A stretch of DNA of 64,000 nucleotides from an uncultured SAR116 cluster alpha proteobacterium (GCA_902529515.1 CABZWX010000001.1:62001-126000); one strand, 5' to 3'. Positions 42,011 to 54,537 are shown, numbered from the stretch's first letter. Program-made: numbers and translations. Notes: a model not told the origin generated them from the sequence alone.

Positions 42011-42883
42011 ATGCCTTCTTTAAAAGATCTTAAAAATAGAATTGGTTCAGTCAAGTCTACACAAAAAATCACATCTGCAATGAAGATGGTTGCGGCTGCT
42101 AAATTACGAAAGGCTCAAGAGCAAGCATTAGCCTCGAGACCATATACTTCTCTTATGGATAGTGTAGTATCTAAAATTTCTTCTAAAGCAATTGGAAGCT
42201 CTATAGATCTACTAAGTGGTAAGGAAGATATTAAAACTCACCTATTAGTTGTTTTTTCTGCTGATAGAGGATTATGCGGTGGTTTTAATGGATCAATCAC
42301 AAGGACAGTAAGGTCTGAAATTAAAAAACTGAAAGATGATGGTATCAATGTAAAGTTATTTATGGTTGGAAAAAAATCTGCTGATGCACTTAATAGAGAG
42401 TTTGGTGAGTTGTTTGTTGAAAAAATAGATGGAAATTCGGCAAAACCTAATTATACAGATGCAGAAGTTTTAGCAAAAAAAATAATTGATTTGTTTGAAA
42501 ATAATGAATTTGGAGTGTGCAAAGTAATATTTAATAAATTTGTTTCTGCAATTACTCAGGAAGTTACATTTAAATCTCTTATCCCAGTAGAAATTAAAAA
42601 TGATGAGATCGATGAAAATGATTCTAGTTCAATATATGAATTTGAACCAAGTGAAGAAGAAATACTGAATGATCTATTACCTCGAAATTTAGCTACACAA
42701 TTATATAGTTCTCAAATTGAAAGTACAGCAAGTGAACTAGCTGCTAGAATGACAGCTATGGATAATGCCACTAGGAATGCGGGAGAGATGATAGATAATC
42801 TAACTCTACAATATAATAGAACAAGACAAGCTGTCATTACCAAAGAATTAATTGAAATTATATCAGGTGCAGAAGCCCTATAA
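42011..42883 (+). CDS. atpG: ATP synthase F1 gamma subunit
   Basis: MPSLKDLKNRIGSVKSTQKITSAMKMVAAAKLRKAQ; NRTRQAVITKELIEIISGAEAL. Confidence 0.97.
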   Translation: MPSLKDLKNRIGSVKSTQKITSAMKMVAAAKLRKAQEQALASRPYTSLMDSVVSKISSKAIGSSIDLLSGKEDIKTHLLVVFSADRGLCGGFNGSITRTVRSEIKKLKDDGINVKLFMVGKKSADALNREFGELFVEKIDGNSAKPNYTDAEVLAKKIIDLFENNEFGVCKVIFNKFVSAITQEVTFKSLIPVEIKNDEIDENDSSSIYEFEPSEEEILNDLLPRNLATQLYSSQIESTASELAARMTAMDNATRNAGEMIDNLTLQYNRTRQAVITKELIEIISGAEAL

Positions 42884-42888
42884 TATAA

Positions 42889-44340
<1,452 letters not shown>

Positions 44341-44369
44341 ATTTTTAAACGTTTTGAAACGAGGTATAA

Positions 44370-44768
44370 ATGGCAGACACAACTAATTTAGAGGTAGTAA
44401 CACCTTCAGCTGTAATTGTATCTGAACCTGTGGAAATGGTTGTTGTTCCAAGTTCAGACGGTCAAATTGGTGCCCTTCCAAGACATTCTAAAGTTATATC
44501 TACTCTGGATAGAGGATTGGTAGATATTTTTAATGATAATAAAGTTTCATCGCAAATAATGATTGATGGTGGAATAGCTGAAATAAATGAAACTACAGTT
44601 ACAATATTAGCAGAAAGAGCGGAAAAGATTGATAAAGCGAACAAACAAGTTCTAGAAGAAAAACTTATAGCTTATCAGTCTCAAGAAAATCATGACGATC
44701 AAAATATAGCAGATCTTGCAATAAAAAATTCGTCTTTTATAAAGGCTGTTTTAGATAAAATAGGTTAA
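44370..44768 (+). CDS. atpC: ATP synthase F1 epsilon subunit
   Basis: Operon position; LEVVTPSAVIVSEPVEMVVVPSSDGQIGALPRHSKVIS. Confidence 0.93.
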   Translation: MADTTNLEVVTPSAVIVSEPVEMVVVPSSDGQIGALPRHSKVISTLDRGLVDIFNDNKVSSQIMIDGGIAEINETTVTILAERAEKIDKANKQVLEEKLIAYQSQENHDDQNIADLAIKNSSFIKAVLDKIG

Positions 44769-44769
44769 T

Positions 44770-46059
44770 TTATTTCTGCAATACTTTTTCTATTTCAGAG
44801 CTTGTTCTTAAAAGATAGTCATCTTCATTTGTAGCTGCGTTTAACATAATCCCAATAGGCTCTTTGTTTTTAAAATAAGGTATAGAAATACTACAACCAT
44901 TCATATAATTAGCCAAAGTTGTGTTTCTTAACGATATTAAATTTACTTTATCATAGAATTCACTATCTTTACATTTTTCTACTAAAGGTGGTTTTATTGT
45001 CACAGTTGGCATAATTAAAAAATTATTTTTTAAAAATTTGTTAAACTCCTCTATTAAATCTGTTCTAATTTTTTGTAATAAATTATATTCAACAGCCATA
45101 ACTTCATTTGCTCGTTCTATTCGCCTTAATACATTTGGATCAATTAAATGTTTTTTTTGATCATATAAATAAAAATATTCTGTTGCACACTCTACTGATG
45201 CGAATTGCCATATTGGCACCTTTTTGTATAATTCTAAAACTGGCACATTCATTTCAATGACTTCGTATCCACTTTTAGTAATTTTTTTCTTAGCTAAGTC
45301 AAAAGCAATTTTAATTTCATTGTCTATATCTTCAAATCCAAAGTTAGAAGGAATTATTAATTTTGGATTTTTATTTTGTAATTTTTCGTGTTTAGTATTT
45401 ATTTTTTTTCTCATAGCATGGTAGCCAAGTTTACAAAGTTCAACGTTTCTTGCCATTAATCCAACACTATCTAGGCTACTGGAGAGGGTAAGGACACCAT
45501 CTCTTGAAATACTATCTTGTGTAGGTTTGAAGCCTGTAATTCCTGTGAAAGCAGCTGGTATCCTTGTTGAACCTCCAGTATCAGTTCCTATAGCAATGTC
45601 AGACAAATTTAAAGCAACAGACACAGCTCCACCAGATGTCGATCCACCTGGAACAGAACCAGGATAAAAGGGGTTATCTGGAGTTCCATAATGAGGATTT
45701 ATTCCTAAACCTGAGTAGGCAAGTTCAGTCATATTTGTATGTCCAAGAAGTAAACCACCAGCTTTTCTAATATTAGAGATACATTTTGAATCGTTTAAAG
45801 AAATATCGGTTTCTAGAAACTTAGTTCCTCCTCTTGTATGATATCCCTTAACATCAAATAAATCTTTTACAGATATTATTAAACCTTTCAATAATCCACT
45901 TTTAAGTTTACTTATTTTATTCAGCTGGACTTCAAAATCTTTTTCAAAAAGCTCAATAAATATATTCTCAAATTTTTTAGGGTCGTCTTTAAATTTTGTT
46001 AGTATTTCAAAAACTTTATTAACAAGCTTTTCGTTATTTGAGTTGATCTCTTTTTTCAT
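44770..46059 (-). CDS. amidase (amidase-signature family)
   Basis: GLIISVKDLFDVKGYHTRGGTKFL; PGGSTSGGAVSVALNLSDIAIGTDTGGSTRIPAAFTG. Confidence 0.9.
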   Translation of the reverse strand: MKKEINSNNEKLVNKVFEILTKFKDDPKKFENIFIELFEKDFEVQLNKISKLKSGLLKGLIISVKDLFDVKGYHTRGGTKFLETDISLNDSKCISNIRKAGGLLLGHTNMTELAYSGLGINPHYGTPDNPFYPGSVPGGSTSGGAVSVALNLSDIAIGTDTGGSTRIPAAFTGITGFKPTQDSISRDGVLTLSSSLDSVGLMARNVELCKLGYHAMRKKINTKHEKLQNKNPKLIIPSNFGFEDIDNEIKIAFDLAKKKITKSGYEVIEMNVPVLELYKKVPIWQFASVECATEYFYLYDQKKHLIDPNVLRRIERANEVMAVEYNLLQKIRTDLIEEFNKFLKNNFLIMPTVTIKPPLVEKCKDSEFYDKVNLISLRNTTLANYMNGCSISIPYFKNKEPIGIMLNAATNEDDYLLRTSSEIEKVLQK

Positions 46060-46064
46060 AATAA

Positions 46065-46580
46065 TTAATTAAAGTTTGAAGCATTAAAGTTTTTGATCAT
46101 TGGGATGAATATTTCATTAATTTTTCTGTAAACATCTTTTTTAAATGAAATTGCTTTTTCAGGTAATAATTCTGGGTCAAGCCAAATCCAGTTTTTAAAT
46201 TCAGGATGGTTAGTATTAATATTTATCTCTTTATCCTTGCCCAAAAAATGAAATAAGAGCCACCTTTGAGTTTGTCCTCTATACTTTCCTTCCCAAAGAT
46301 TGTCTGCTAATGGCAAAGGAATATCATAATTCAACCAATCTGGATATTCACTTATAAACTCAATATTAGTTATACTGGTCTCTTCTTTTAATTCTCTATA
46401 TCCAGCCTCTATAGGCAGTTCTCCTTTGTCAATACCTCCTTGGGGTAATTGCCATGCTTCAGCTTTGTTATCAAGTCTTTGTCCACAAAATACGTTTCCG
46501 TCTTTATTAAAAACCATTAACCCGACACAAGAACGATATGGTCTTTCTAAAAGAGGAATATTGTTCTTAATTATACTCAA
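46065..46580 (-). CDS. rppH: RNA pyrophosphohydrolase
   Basis: Nudix box GGIDKGELPIEAGYRELKEETSI; W(Q)LPQGG. Confidence 0.94.
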   Translation of the reverse strand: MSIIKNNIPLLERPYRSCVGLMVFNKDGNVFCGQRLDNKAEAWQLPQGGIDKGELPIEAGYRELKEETSITNIEFISEYPDWLNYDIPLPLADNLWEGKYRGQTQRWLLFHFLGKDKEININTNHPEFKNWIWLDPELLPEKAISFKKDVYRKINEIFIPMIKNFNASNFN

Positions 46581-48022
46581 TTGCTAAAACTACTAACTTT
46601 ATTATTTAAAGGTTTTTTTAAAATTTTAGCAGTAGAAGTTGTTTTCTTTTTATTACTAAATAAATTAATCCCTCTTATAAGGTCAACTGCTCTAGATATT
46701 TGATCATCTTGTAAAAGCTTTTCAACTGGAGTTAATTCTGGTTTATTAGCACTATCTTTTTTGTCTTTTTCTTTTTTGTCCAAGGCTCCTCTTAAATTTT
46801 CTTCTCTTCTGTTTTCTGGTGTTTCTTTAGTCAATTCAGTTATACCAGCTTCTACAATAATATCTGGTTCAATACCTTTGGCTTGTATAGATATACCACT
46901 TGGTGTGTAATATCTTGCAGTTGTAAGTCTCATTGCACCATTACCTGCTAAAGGAATTATAGATTGAACTGATCCTTTGCCGAAACTACGAGTACCAACT
47001 ATTATTGCTCTTGAATGATCTTTAAGTGCTCCTGCTACAATTTCGCTAGCAGATGCTGATCCACTATTGATAAGAACTATCATAGGTTTGCCGTCAATTA
47101 TATCACCTTTTTTTGCAAAAATTCTTGAAGTATCATCATCCTTTCTTCCTTGGGTTGATACTATTTCTCCTTGGTTTAAGAAAGAGTCAGTAACTGAAAT
47201 TGATTGGTTTAAGAGACCTCCTGGATTATTCCTTAAATCTAATATTAGTCCTTGAAATTTTTTTCCAAGTTCTTTTTTAATTTCATCTACGGATTTTTCT
47301 AGACCAGAAGTCGTTGTATCCGAAAAGGTTGTCAAACGTACATAACCTATATTTTTAATTATGTTGTGTCTAACAGATCTTATTTTTATAACGTCTCTAA
47401 TTATTTCAATTTCAAAAGGATCTTTTTTGTCACGTACAACAGTTATAACAACCTTACTACCAACTGGCCCTCGAAGTTGAGATACAGCGTCATTTATTGA
47501 AAGCCCTCTAATTGACTCTCCATTTATGCCAATAATTAAATCACCTGACTTCATACCTGCGTTAGCAGCGGGAGTGTCGTCTATCGGTGAGACAACTTTT
47601 ACCACACCATCTTCCATGGTTATTTCAATACCTAAGCCACCAAATTTTCCTTTGGTCTTTACTTGCATATCTTTATATGATTCTGCACTTAAATAAGAGG
47701 AGTGTGGATCAAGAGATTGAAGCATACCTGAAATTGCAGATTCTATAAGTTTCTTGTCAGTTACTTCTTCTACGTATTGTTCTTGTACTCTTTGAAATAC
47801 ATCACCAAAAAGATTTAGCTGTTTATAGGTTTCTTGACGATTGTCGGCTTTAGCTAGATTTTGTTGAATAAAACATATATTTAAAACCAAAAAAAATGCC
47901 AAAAAAACATTTATCTGATAAATAGAAATTTTTTTAATCATTCGATTAGGCCTTAATCCAAGTTGAAAACTTATTGTATTAATATAGAATATATTTAGTA
48001 CAGTAAATACAGAAAAATCCAA
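46577..48022 (-). CDS. ctpA: S41 carboxyl-terminal processing peptidase
   Basis: PDZ domain, GLILDLRNNPGGLL, LINSGSASASEIVAGALKD. Confidence 0.95.
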   Translation of the reverse strand: MDFSVFTVLNIFYINTISFQLGLRPNRMIKKISIYQINVFLAFFLVLNICFIQQNLAKADNRQETYKQLNLFGDVFQRVQEQYVEEVTDKKLIESAISGMLQSLDPHSSYLSAESYKDMQVKTKGKFGGLGIEITMEDGVVKVVSPIDDTPAANAGMKSGDLIIGINGESIRGLSINDAVSQLRGPVGSKVVITVVRDKKDPFEIEIIRDVIKIRSVRHNIIKNIGYVRLTTFSDTTTSGLEKSVDEIKKELGKKFQGLILDLRNNPGGLLNQSISVTDSFLNQGEIVSTQGRKDDDTSRIFAKKGDIIDGKPMIVLINSGSASASEIVAGALKDHSRAIIVGTRSFGKGSVQSIIPLAGNGAMRLTTARYYTPSGISIQAKGIEPDIIVEAGITELTKETPENRREENLRGALDKKEKDKKDSANKPELTPVEKLLQDDQISRAVDLIRGINLFSNKKKTTSTAKILKKPLNNKVSSFSN

Positions 48023-48030
48023 TTATTACT

Positions 48031-49566
48031 TTATTTTATTAAAAGTGATTTACCACTCATCTTTTCAGGTGATTTGATATGAATGAGTTCTAAAATTGTT
48101 GGAGCAATATCTGCTAATCTTCCATCTCTTAACTTATAATTATTATCTTTAGAAATAAGTATCAAAGGAACTTTATTACATGTATGTGAGGTATGTGGTA
48201 AGTTAGCTATATCATCGAACATAACTTCACAGTTTCCGTGGTCTGCAGTTAATAACATTTGTCCATCATATTTAATTATTGTATCTTTTATATTTCCAAT
48301 TGCTTTATCAACAGTTTCCACAGCTTTAATAGCTGCTTTTAAATCACCTGTATGTCCAACCATATCAGGATTTGCAAAATTAATTACAATTAGATCATAA
48401 GTTTTATTTTTTATGGAGGATATTAATTTAGTCTCAATTTTCTTTGCTGACATTTCAGGTTGTAAATCATATGTAGATATTTTTGGTGAAGGTATCATTA
48501 CCCTAGTTTCACCAGGGTAAACCGTCTCCTCTCCTCCATTAAAAAAGAAAGTAACATGAGGGTATTTTTCTGTTTCAGCTAATCTTAATTGTTTTAAATT
48601 AGCTTTTGATATGACCTCTCCAAGTGTGTCCTTAATATTTTCATTCATAAAAATAGAATTAATAAATTTCGATAATTCTGTTGAATATTCTGTCATTCCA
48701 AGATTATTTGATAAAATTGGTGTATTAAAGTCTTTTTTAAATTGGTTAAATGTAGGATTTAGTATTGCTGTTAATAACTCCCTAACTCGGTCTGCCCGAA
48801 AGTTTATCATAATTAAGCTATCACCATCTTCAAATCCTTTGTAATTTCCAATCAGAGTTGGTGAAATAAATTCGTCTGTTTCATTATTTTTATAAGCTTC
48901 TTCTATTCCTTCTGATATATTAGAAAATTTTCTATCATATTTTCCGCATACAATAAGATCAAAAGCCTTTTTTATTCTCTCCCATCTATTATCTCTATCC
49001 ATTGAGAAGTATCTACCTACCAATGAGGCTATCTTTGCATTTTTTGGGAGGGACTTTTCAAATTTTTTAATATCCTGGCCTAATTGTTTTGGAGAACAAT
49101 CTCGTCCATCTGAAAAAATGTGTATCCAAATTTTACAGTTATTTTTTTTTAAAAGTTTTGACATTTCAATAATATGACTTGAATGAGAATGCACTCCACC
49201 ATCACTGCACAAACCGAGCAGATGTACAGTCTTATTTTTATTATGATCTGACATAAAATTTTGAAAATTGTTATTTTTTTCTATTTCATTATTGTCAAAA
49301 GCTTTATTTATTTTTGGTAGAGTTTGTAGTACTACTCTTCCAGAACCAAGGTTCATATGTCCAACCTCAGAGTTTCCTACTTGACCTATAGGTAACCCAA
49401 CATCTTGACCAGAGGCATCTAGGGTTGAATATGGAAATGTTTTAGTTAAAAAATCTACATTTGGAGTTTTTGCTAATGCTACAGCATTATTTGCAGTATT
49501 TTCATTAATTCCCCAGCCATCCATTATACATAAAACTATTGGTTTTTTTTGTTTGTTTTCCATCAA
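48031..49566 (-). CDS. gpmI: 2,3-bisphosphoglycerate-independent phosphoglycerate mutase
   Basis: VLCIMDGWGIN; GNSEVGHMNLGSGRVV; HIFSDGRD; LTADHGNCE. Confidence 0.97.
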   Translation of the reverse strand: MMENKQKKPIVLCIMDGWGINENTANNAVALAKTPNVDFLTKTFPYSTLDASGQDVGLPIGQVGNSEVGHMNLGSGRVVLQTLPKINKAFDNNEIEKNNNFQNFMSDHNKNKTVHLLGLCSDGGVHSHSSHIIEMSKLLKKNNCKIWIHIFSDGRDCSPKQLGQDIKKFEKSLPKNAKIASLVGRYFSMDRDNRWERIKKAFDLIVCGKYDRKFSNISEGIEEAYKNNETDEFISPTLIGNYKGFEDGDSLIMINFRADRVRELLTAILNPTFNQFKKDFNTPILSNNLGMTEYSTELSKFINSIFMNENIKDTLGEVISKANLKQLRLAETEKYPHVTFFFNGGEETVYPGETRVMIPSPKISTYDLQPEMSAKKIETKLISSIKNKTYDLIVINFANPDMVGHTGDLKAAIKAVETVDKAIGNIKDTIIKYDGQMLLTADHGNCEVMFDDIANLPHTSHTCNKVPLILISKDNNYKLRDGRLADIAPTILELIHIKSPEKMSGKSLLIK

Positions 49567-49586
49567 TTAAATCCATTAAGAAAATT

Positions 49587-50036
49587 TTATTTATGGTAAG
49601 GATGCCCTTGAATAATAGTTTCTATTCTGTATATCTGTTCAGCAATCATCATTTTGACCATTTGATGTGGCCAAGTAAGCTTACCAAAAGCAATAATTTT
49701 ATCTGCTGTTTTTTTTATTTTTAGTCCATTTCCAAATGCACCACCAATCGCAAAATTCACGCTTGTTATATTATTATTGCTCCAATTTAATATTAATTTT
49801 GCTAGGTCTGAACTAGATAAATTTTCACCTTCTTCATCAAGTAAGATCAATTTACCGTTTTTAGGTGTTGAATTAATTAACTTATCAGCTTCTTTGTCTA
49901 ATTGTTTTTCTTTATTTTTTGTTTTAATTTCATATTGTTTTAATTCAATATTTTTAATTCTTTTAAGATATTTTCTAGTAATCAAATCTTCATCATTACT
50001 TTTAATTTTACCAATTGTTGAAATTCTATATTTCAT
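49587..50036 (-). CDS. rlmH: 23S rRNA pseudouridine1915 N3-methyltransferase RlmH
   Basis: LLDEEGENLSSSDLA; FAIGGAFG; KLTWPHQMVKMMIAEQIYR. Confidence 0.94.
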   Translation of the reverse strand: MKYRISTIGKIKSNDEDLITRKYLKRIKNIELKQYEIKTKNKEKQLDKEADKLINSTPKNGKLILLDEEGENLSSSDLAKLILNWSNNNITSVNFAIGGAFGNGLKIKKTADKIIAFGKLTWPHQMVKMMIAEQIYRIETIIQGHPYHK

Positions 50037-50037
50037 T

Positions 50038-50412
50038 TTATTTTTTTACTGCGTCACTTGATATATTATCTTGTTTTTTTTCCCACATTTTTTCTAGGCT
50101 ATAAAAATCTCTTACTTCTGGTCGAAAAATATGAACTAAAATATCATTTGCATCAATTAAAACCCAATCTCCATTTGACATACCTTCTGGAGAAGATAAG
50201 CGAAGGCCTATTTCTTTATATTTTTTTACTAAGTTATTTGCCATAGCAGTTACTTGTCTTGCAGTATTCCCACTTACAACTATCATATAATCTGCAATAC
50301 TACTTCTACCAATTAGATCAATGCTGACAATGTCTATTCCTTTATCATTTTCCAATGATTTTAATGTAAATTTTAACAATTCTTTAGAAGATAAACTTTT
50401 TGTTTTTATCAT
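50038..50412 (-). CDS. rsfS: ribosome silencing factor RsfS
   Basis: LENDKGIDIVSIDLIGRSSIADYMIVVSGNTARQV; DWVLIDANDILVHIF. Confidence 0.94.
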   Translation of the reverse strand: MIKTKSLSSKELLKFTLKSLENDKGIDIVSIDLIGRSSIADYMIVVSGNTARQVTAMANNLVKKYKEIGLRLSSPEGMSNGDWVLIDANDILVHIFRPEVRDFYSLEKMWEKKQDNISSDAVKK

Positions 50413-50424
50413 TACATAATTCCA

Positions 50425-51084
50425 TTAAGTGTAAGTTTTAGTTTTTCTTATCTCTGATGACGAGATATATAATAATTTATTCTTTAAAAAAACCCAGACT
50501 GGTTTTTTCTTATGAAATATAATTCTACTTTTGATTGTTTTAAGTTTCTTCCCAAAATTTGGAATTCTTGATGTGTTTAAAAAAGAATTTAAATAACCTG
50601 GCCTAGAAATAACAGCAATATGAATATTTTGAGCTACTAAATTTGGATAAAGCCATTTATTTAAATTGTCTAAAATATCACTTCCCATTAGCCAGATAAA
50701 TTTTACCTTTCGGGTTCTCTGATTTAAAAAATTAACTGTTTTGTATGTGGCATAAAGCTGATTTTTTTTTTCAAGGTCTAAGACTTTTATATAAGAAATG
50801 TTTTTTGTAAATAGCCTAGCATAACTCAGTCTTTTGTCAAAATTCTCCATATCTAAACTTGATTTTAATCTATTTTGAGGGGCAACTAGCCACCAAATTT
50901 CATCCAGTCCAAGATTTATAAGTGCAGTATTAGTAATGTGAATATGGCCAATATGTGCTGGATTAAAAGAACCTCCTAAAATACCGATTTTTCTGTTTCT
51001 AGAGTAAGAATAACATATTGGAATACTATTTTTAAAATTGACTTTCAGATCTTTATCCACGTATTTGGTCATTTCCTCTAACAA
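50425..51084 (-). CDS. nadD: nicotinate-nucleotide adenylyltransferase
   Basis: IGILGGSFNPAHIGHIHI; WWLVAPQNRLK; LMGSDIL; ISSSEIR. Confidence 0.92.
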   Translation of the reverse strand: MLEEMTKYVDKDLKVNFKNSIPICYSYSRNRKIGILGGSFNPAHIGHIHITNTALINLGLDEIWWLVAPQNRLKSSLDMENFDKRLSYARLFTKNISYIKVLDLEKKNQLYATYKTVNFLNQRTRKVKFIWLMGSDILDNLNKWLYPNLVAQNIHIAVISRPGYLNSFLNTSRIPNFGKKLKTIKSRIIFHKKKPVWVFLKNKLLYISSSEIRKTKTYT

Positions 51085-52318
51085 TATATTTAAAACTTGT
51101 TAATTGAGCAGCTCCTACTGGACCTCTAGCATGTATTCTACCAGTAGATATTCCTATTTCTGCACCCATTCCAAACTCTCCTCCATCCGCAAATTGAGTT
51201 GAAGTATTATGCATAACAATTGCGCTATCAACATTGGTTAGAAAAGTCTCAGCTACTTTGGTATTTTCTGTGATTATAGAATCTGTATGATTTGATGAAT
51301 ATTTACTAATGTGGTCTAAAGCCCCTGATACTCCATCTACTAACTTGATGGATAAAATAGCGTCAAGATATTCAGTATGCCAATCTTTTTCTGAAGCTAA
51401 TTCAATTTCATCTACAATTTTTTTTGTCTCAATATCTCCTTTAATATGACATCCCGATTCAATTAAGTTTTTAACTATAATTGGCACTGCTTTTTCAGAG
51501 ATATGTCTATCTACAAGTAATGTTTCTAAGGCGCCACATATCCCTGTTCTTCTCATTTTTGAGTTTACTATGAGTTTTACTGCTTTATTTATATCTGCAT
51601 CTTTATCTACATATACATGGCATATACCTTCCAAATGAGCGAAGACTGGAACTCTTGCTTCATCTTGAATTTTTTTAACGAGAGACTTCCCTCCACGAGG
51701 TATGATAATATCAATTTCTCCAGTTGAAGTAAGCATTGCTGAAACAGCTCCTCTATCAGTACTTTCAACTAATTGCACCGTATTACTAGGTAAATTTGCA
51801 CTTTCGAGGCCTTTTTGCATGCATTTAGCTAATATCTTAGAAGAATTAATAGAGTCAGATCCACCCCTAAGTATTGCAGTGTTACCTGATTTAATGCATA
51901 AGCTACCAGCATCAATAGTTACATTAGGCCTCGATTCGTAAATAATACCAATTATACCCAACGGAACTGATATTCTTGAAATATTTAAACCATTTGGTTG
52001 TGTCCATTTTGATAATTCAACGCCAATTGGATCACTCATTTCTGAAATTTGCTTTAAGCCCCCCACAATATTATCAATTCTTTTATCATCTAGCAAAAGC
52101 CTATCAACAAAAGCATTGTTCAGTTGTTTTCTTGTAGCATTTTCAATATCAATTTTGTTTGCTTTGAGAATTTCATCTTGTTCTTCTTTTATAATTTTAG
52201 ATGTATTTAATATTGCTAAATTTCTATCTTTTGAACTACTTCTAGATATGATACTAAAAGCTTCTTTTGAATTATTATTTATGTTTTTTATATATTCAAA
52301 AATGTTGTTGTCACTCAT
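51053..52318 (-). CDS. proA: glutamate-5-semialdehyde dehydrogenase
   Basis: PLGIIGIIYESRPNVTIDAGSLCIKSGNTAILRGGSDS; GICGALETLLVD. Confidence 0.97.
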   Translation of the reverse strand: MSDNNIFEYIKNINNNSKEAFSIISRSSSKDRNLAILNTSKIIKEEQDEILKANKIDIENATRKQLNNAFVDRLLLDDKRIDNIVGGLKQISEMSDPIGVELSKWTQPNGLNISRISVPLGIIGIIYESRPNVTIDAGSLCIKSGNTAILRGGSDSINSSKILAKCMQKGLESANLPSNTVQLVESTDRGAVSAMLTSTGEIDIIIPRGGKSLVKKIQDEARVPVFAHLEGICHVYVDKDADINKAVKLIVNSKMRRTGICGALETLLVDRHISEKAVPIIVKNLIESGCHIKGDIETKKIVDEIELASEKDWHTEYLDAILSIKLVDGVSGALDHISKYSSNHTDSIITENTKVAETFLTNVDSAIVMHNTSTQFADGGEFGMGAEIGISTGRIHARGPVGAAQLTSFKYIVRGNDQIRG

Positions 52319-53451
52319 TTTTTTTCCAGTACTAGATCATCTCTGTGGACTACTTCGTCCTTACCTCTGTAGCCTAGGATAGTTTCAATATCATTGCTTT
52401 TTGAGCCTTTAATTAAATCTACTTCAAAATTATTAAAGTGTATTAAGCCTTTTCCTACAAAGTTTTGTTGTTCATCTACTATTTGTATCAAATCACCTTT
52501 TTCATAATTGCCTTCTGTACTAACTATACCAGCGGACAGCATAGAAAAACCTTTTTTAATAGCCTCGACTGCTCCTTTGTCTATAGTTATTTTCCCTTTA
52601 ACTTGTAATGCACCAGAAATCCATTGTTTTCTTGAGTTCAATGGTTTTTCGGTTGCACTAAACCAACTAAATTGCGTTCCATCAATTTCTAATTTTGATA
52701 AAGGAGCATTAAAATGTCCATTGCAAATAATCATATGACAACCTGCTTTGGTAGCTATTTTAGCAGCAGCGATTTTGGTAACCATACCCCCAGATGATAT
52801 GCTTGTGATTGGTGGACCTGCCATTCCTTCAATTTCATCGGTAATTTCAGGAATTTCCTCTATAAAGACTGTACCTTTATTCTTATTAGGATCAGAAGAA
52901 TAGAGACCATTAATATCAGACAGTAATATAAGTAAATCTGCACTGCACATTTGTGCAACTCTTGCTGCTAGCCTGTCATTATCTCCAAATCTAATCTCTT
53001 CAGTAGAGACTGTGTCGTTTTCATTAATTACAGGAATAACTTGTAACTCAATAAGTTTTAACAAAGTTGCTCTTGCATTTAGATGTTTTCTTCTTGTTTC
53101 TGTATCGTCAGGTGCAAGTAAAATTTGTGCTATATTGAGACCAAATTTTTCCATAATCTCTTTCCAAGCATGAGCTAAGCTTACTTGACCTGTTGCGGCA
53201 GCAGCTTGTTTTTCATCTAAAGACAAATTACCTCTTAGTTCCAATTGTTTTTGACCAAGTACAATAGATCCTGAGGAAACAATTATAATTTCTTTTTTTT
53301 GTTTTATAAGTTCATTTATTTCCTGAGCTAAAGACCTTAACCACTCACTCTTAAGATTACCCTTATTTTTGTCTATCAAAAGTGAGGAGCCTATTTTTAT
53401 TACAATTCTTTTTGATTCTTTTATTAAATCTTTTTTTTTCATTTTTGTCAT
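52315..53451 (-). CDS. proB: glutamate 5-kinase
   Basis: RIVIKIGSSLLID; NENDTVSTEEIRFGDNDRLAARVAQM; C-terminal PUA domain. Confidence 0.97.
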   Translation of the reverse strand: MTKMKKKDLIKESKRIVIKIGSSLLIDKNKGNLKSEWLRSLAQEINELIKQKKEIIIVSSGSIVLGQKQLELRGNLSLDEKQAAAATGQVSLAHAWKEIMEKFGLNIAQILLAPDDTETRRKHLNARATLLKLIELQVIPVINENDTVSTEEIRFGDNDRLAARVAQMCSADLLILLSDINGLYSSDPNKNKGTVFIEEIPEITDEIEGMAGPPITSISSGGMVTKIAAAKIATKAGCHMIICNGHFNAPLSKLEIDGTQFSWFSATEKPLNSRKQWISGALQVKGKITIDKGAVEAIKKGFSMLSAGIVSTEGNYEKGDLIQIVDEQQNFVGKGLIHFNNFEVDLIKGSKSNDIETILGYRGKDEVVHRDDLVLEKK

Positions 53452-53454
53452 TCT

Positions 53455-54498
53455 TTAAGGAGACCAAGATATAATTTTTTTTCTTTGATCTTTACTATTT
53501 TCATTATTTTTCATCTTTATTATAAATTTTTGTAATTTTCTAATTAGGTAAGTAATATTTTCTCCTGAAACTGAAGAAATATTAATAACATTATCTATAT
53601 TGAGTTTTTTTAAAATTTCTTTCGCAGACTTAATTTTTTTATCTTCAACAGCATCGCATTTTGTTAAGACTAAGATTTGTTTTTTCTTCGACAAATTACT
53701 ATCATATGCTTCAATTTCACGAATAATAGTAAGGTAATCTTTTTTAATATCTTTCGAAGTAACATCTATTAGATGTAATAATCCTTGGCAACGTTCAACA
53801 TGACCTAAAAATCTATGGCCTAAGCCAGATCCTTCATGAGCACCCTCTATTAATCCAGGAATGTCCGCTATTACAAATTCCATATTATCTTGGTTTACTA
53901 CTCCAAGATTTGGATACAGTGTTGTAAAAGGGTAGTCGGCTATTTTAGGTTTGGCTGCTGTAATTCTAGAAAGTAATGTGCTTTTACCTGCGTTAGGTAA
54001 TCCAATTAAGCCTATATCTGCTATTAATTTTAGTCGAAGCCAAATCCATTTTTCTTCTAATGGACCTCCAGGTTGTGATTTTCTTGGTGCTTGATTAACT
54101 GACGTTTTAAAAAAAGCGTTACCTTTACCTCCTTCACCTCCTTTAGCTAAAACAATTTTTTGTCCAATTTCTGTCATATCGGCTAATACAAAATTATTTG
54201 TTTCATCTAATATCTGTGTTCCAATGGGAAGCCTAAGAACAATATCTTTGCCGCTCATTCCACTTCTATCTCTTCCTTTGCCGCCCTCTCCGGGTCTTGC
54301 TTTGAAATGTTGTTGATAACGAAAATCTATTAGTGTATTGAGACCATCTGAACACAAAGCAATAACATCGCCCCCTCGGCCACCATTACCGCCATCTGGC
54401 CCACCATAAGGAACATGTGCTTCTCTTCTAAAAGAAATAGATCCAGGTCCACCATGCCCACTAGCTATATAGATTTTAGCTTGATCTAAAAACTTCAT
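53455..54498 (-). CDS. obgE: GTPase ObgE/CgtA
   Basis: Glycine-rich Obg fold (SFRREAHVPYGGPDGGNGGRGGD); GLPNAGKSTLLS. Confidence 0.97.
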   Translation of the reverse strand: MKFLDQAKIYIASGHGGPGSISFRREAHVPYGGPDGGNGGRGGDVIALCSDGLNTLIDFRYQQHFKARPGEGGKGRDRSGMSGKDIVLRLPIGTQILDETNNFVLADMTEIGQKIVLAKGGEGGKGNAFFKTSVNQAPRKSQPGGPLEEKWIWLRLKLIADIGLIGLPNAGKSTLLSRITAAKPKIADYPFTTLYPNLGVVNQDNMEFVIADIPGLIEGAHEGSGLGHRFLGHVERCQGLLHLIDVTSKDIKKDYLTIIREIEAYDSNLSKKKQILVLTKCDAVEDKKIKSAKEILKKLNIDNVINISSVSGENITYLIRKLQKFIIKMKNNENSKDQRKKIISWSP

Positions 54499-54537
54499 TA
54501 TAAAACTCTAATATATAGTATTCTAGATGAAAAGAGT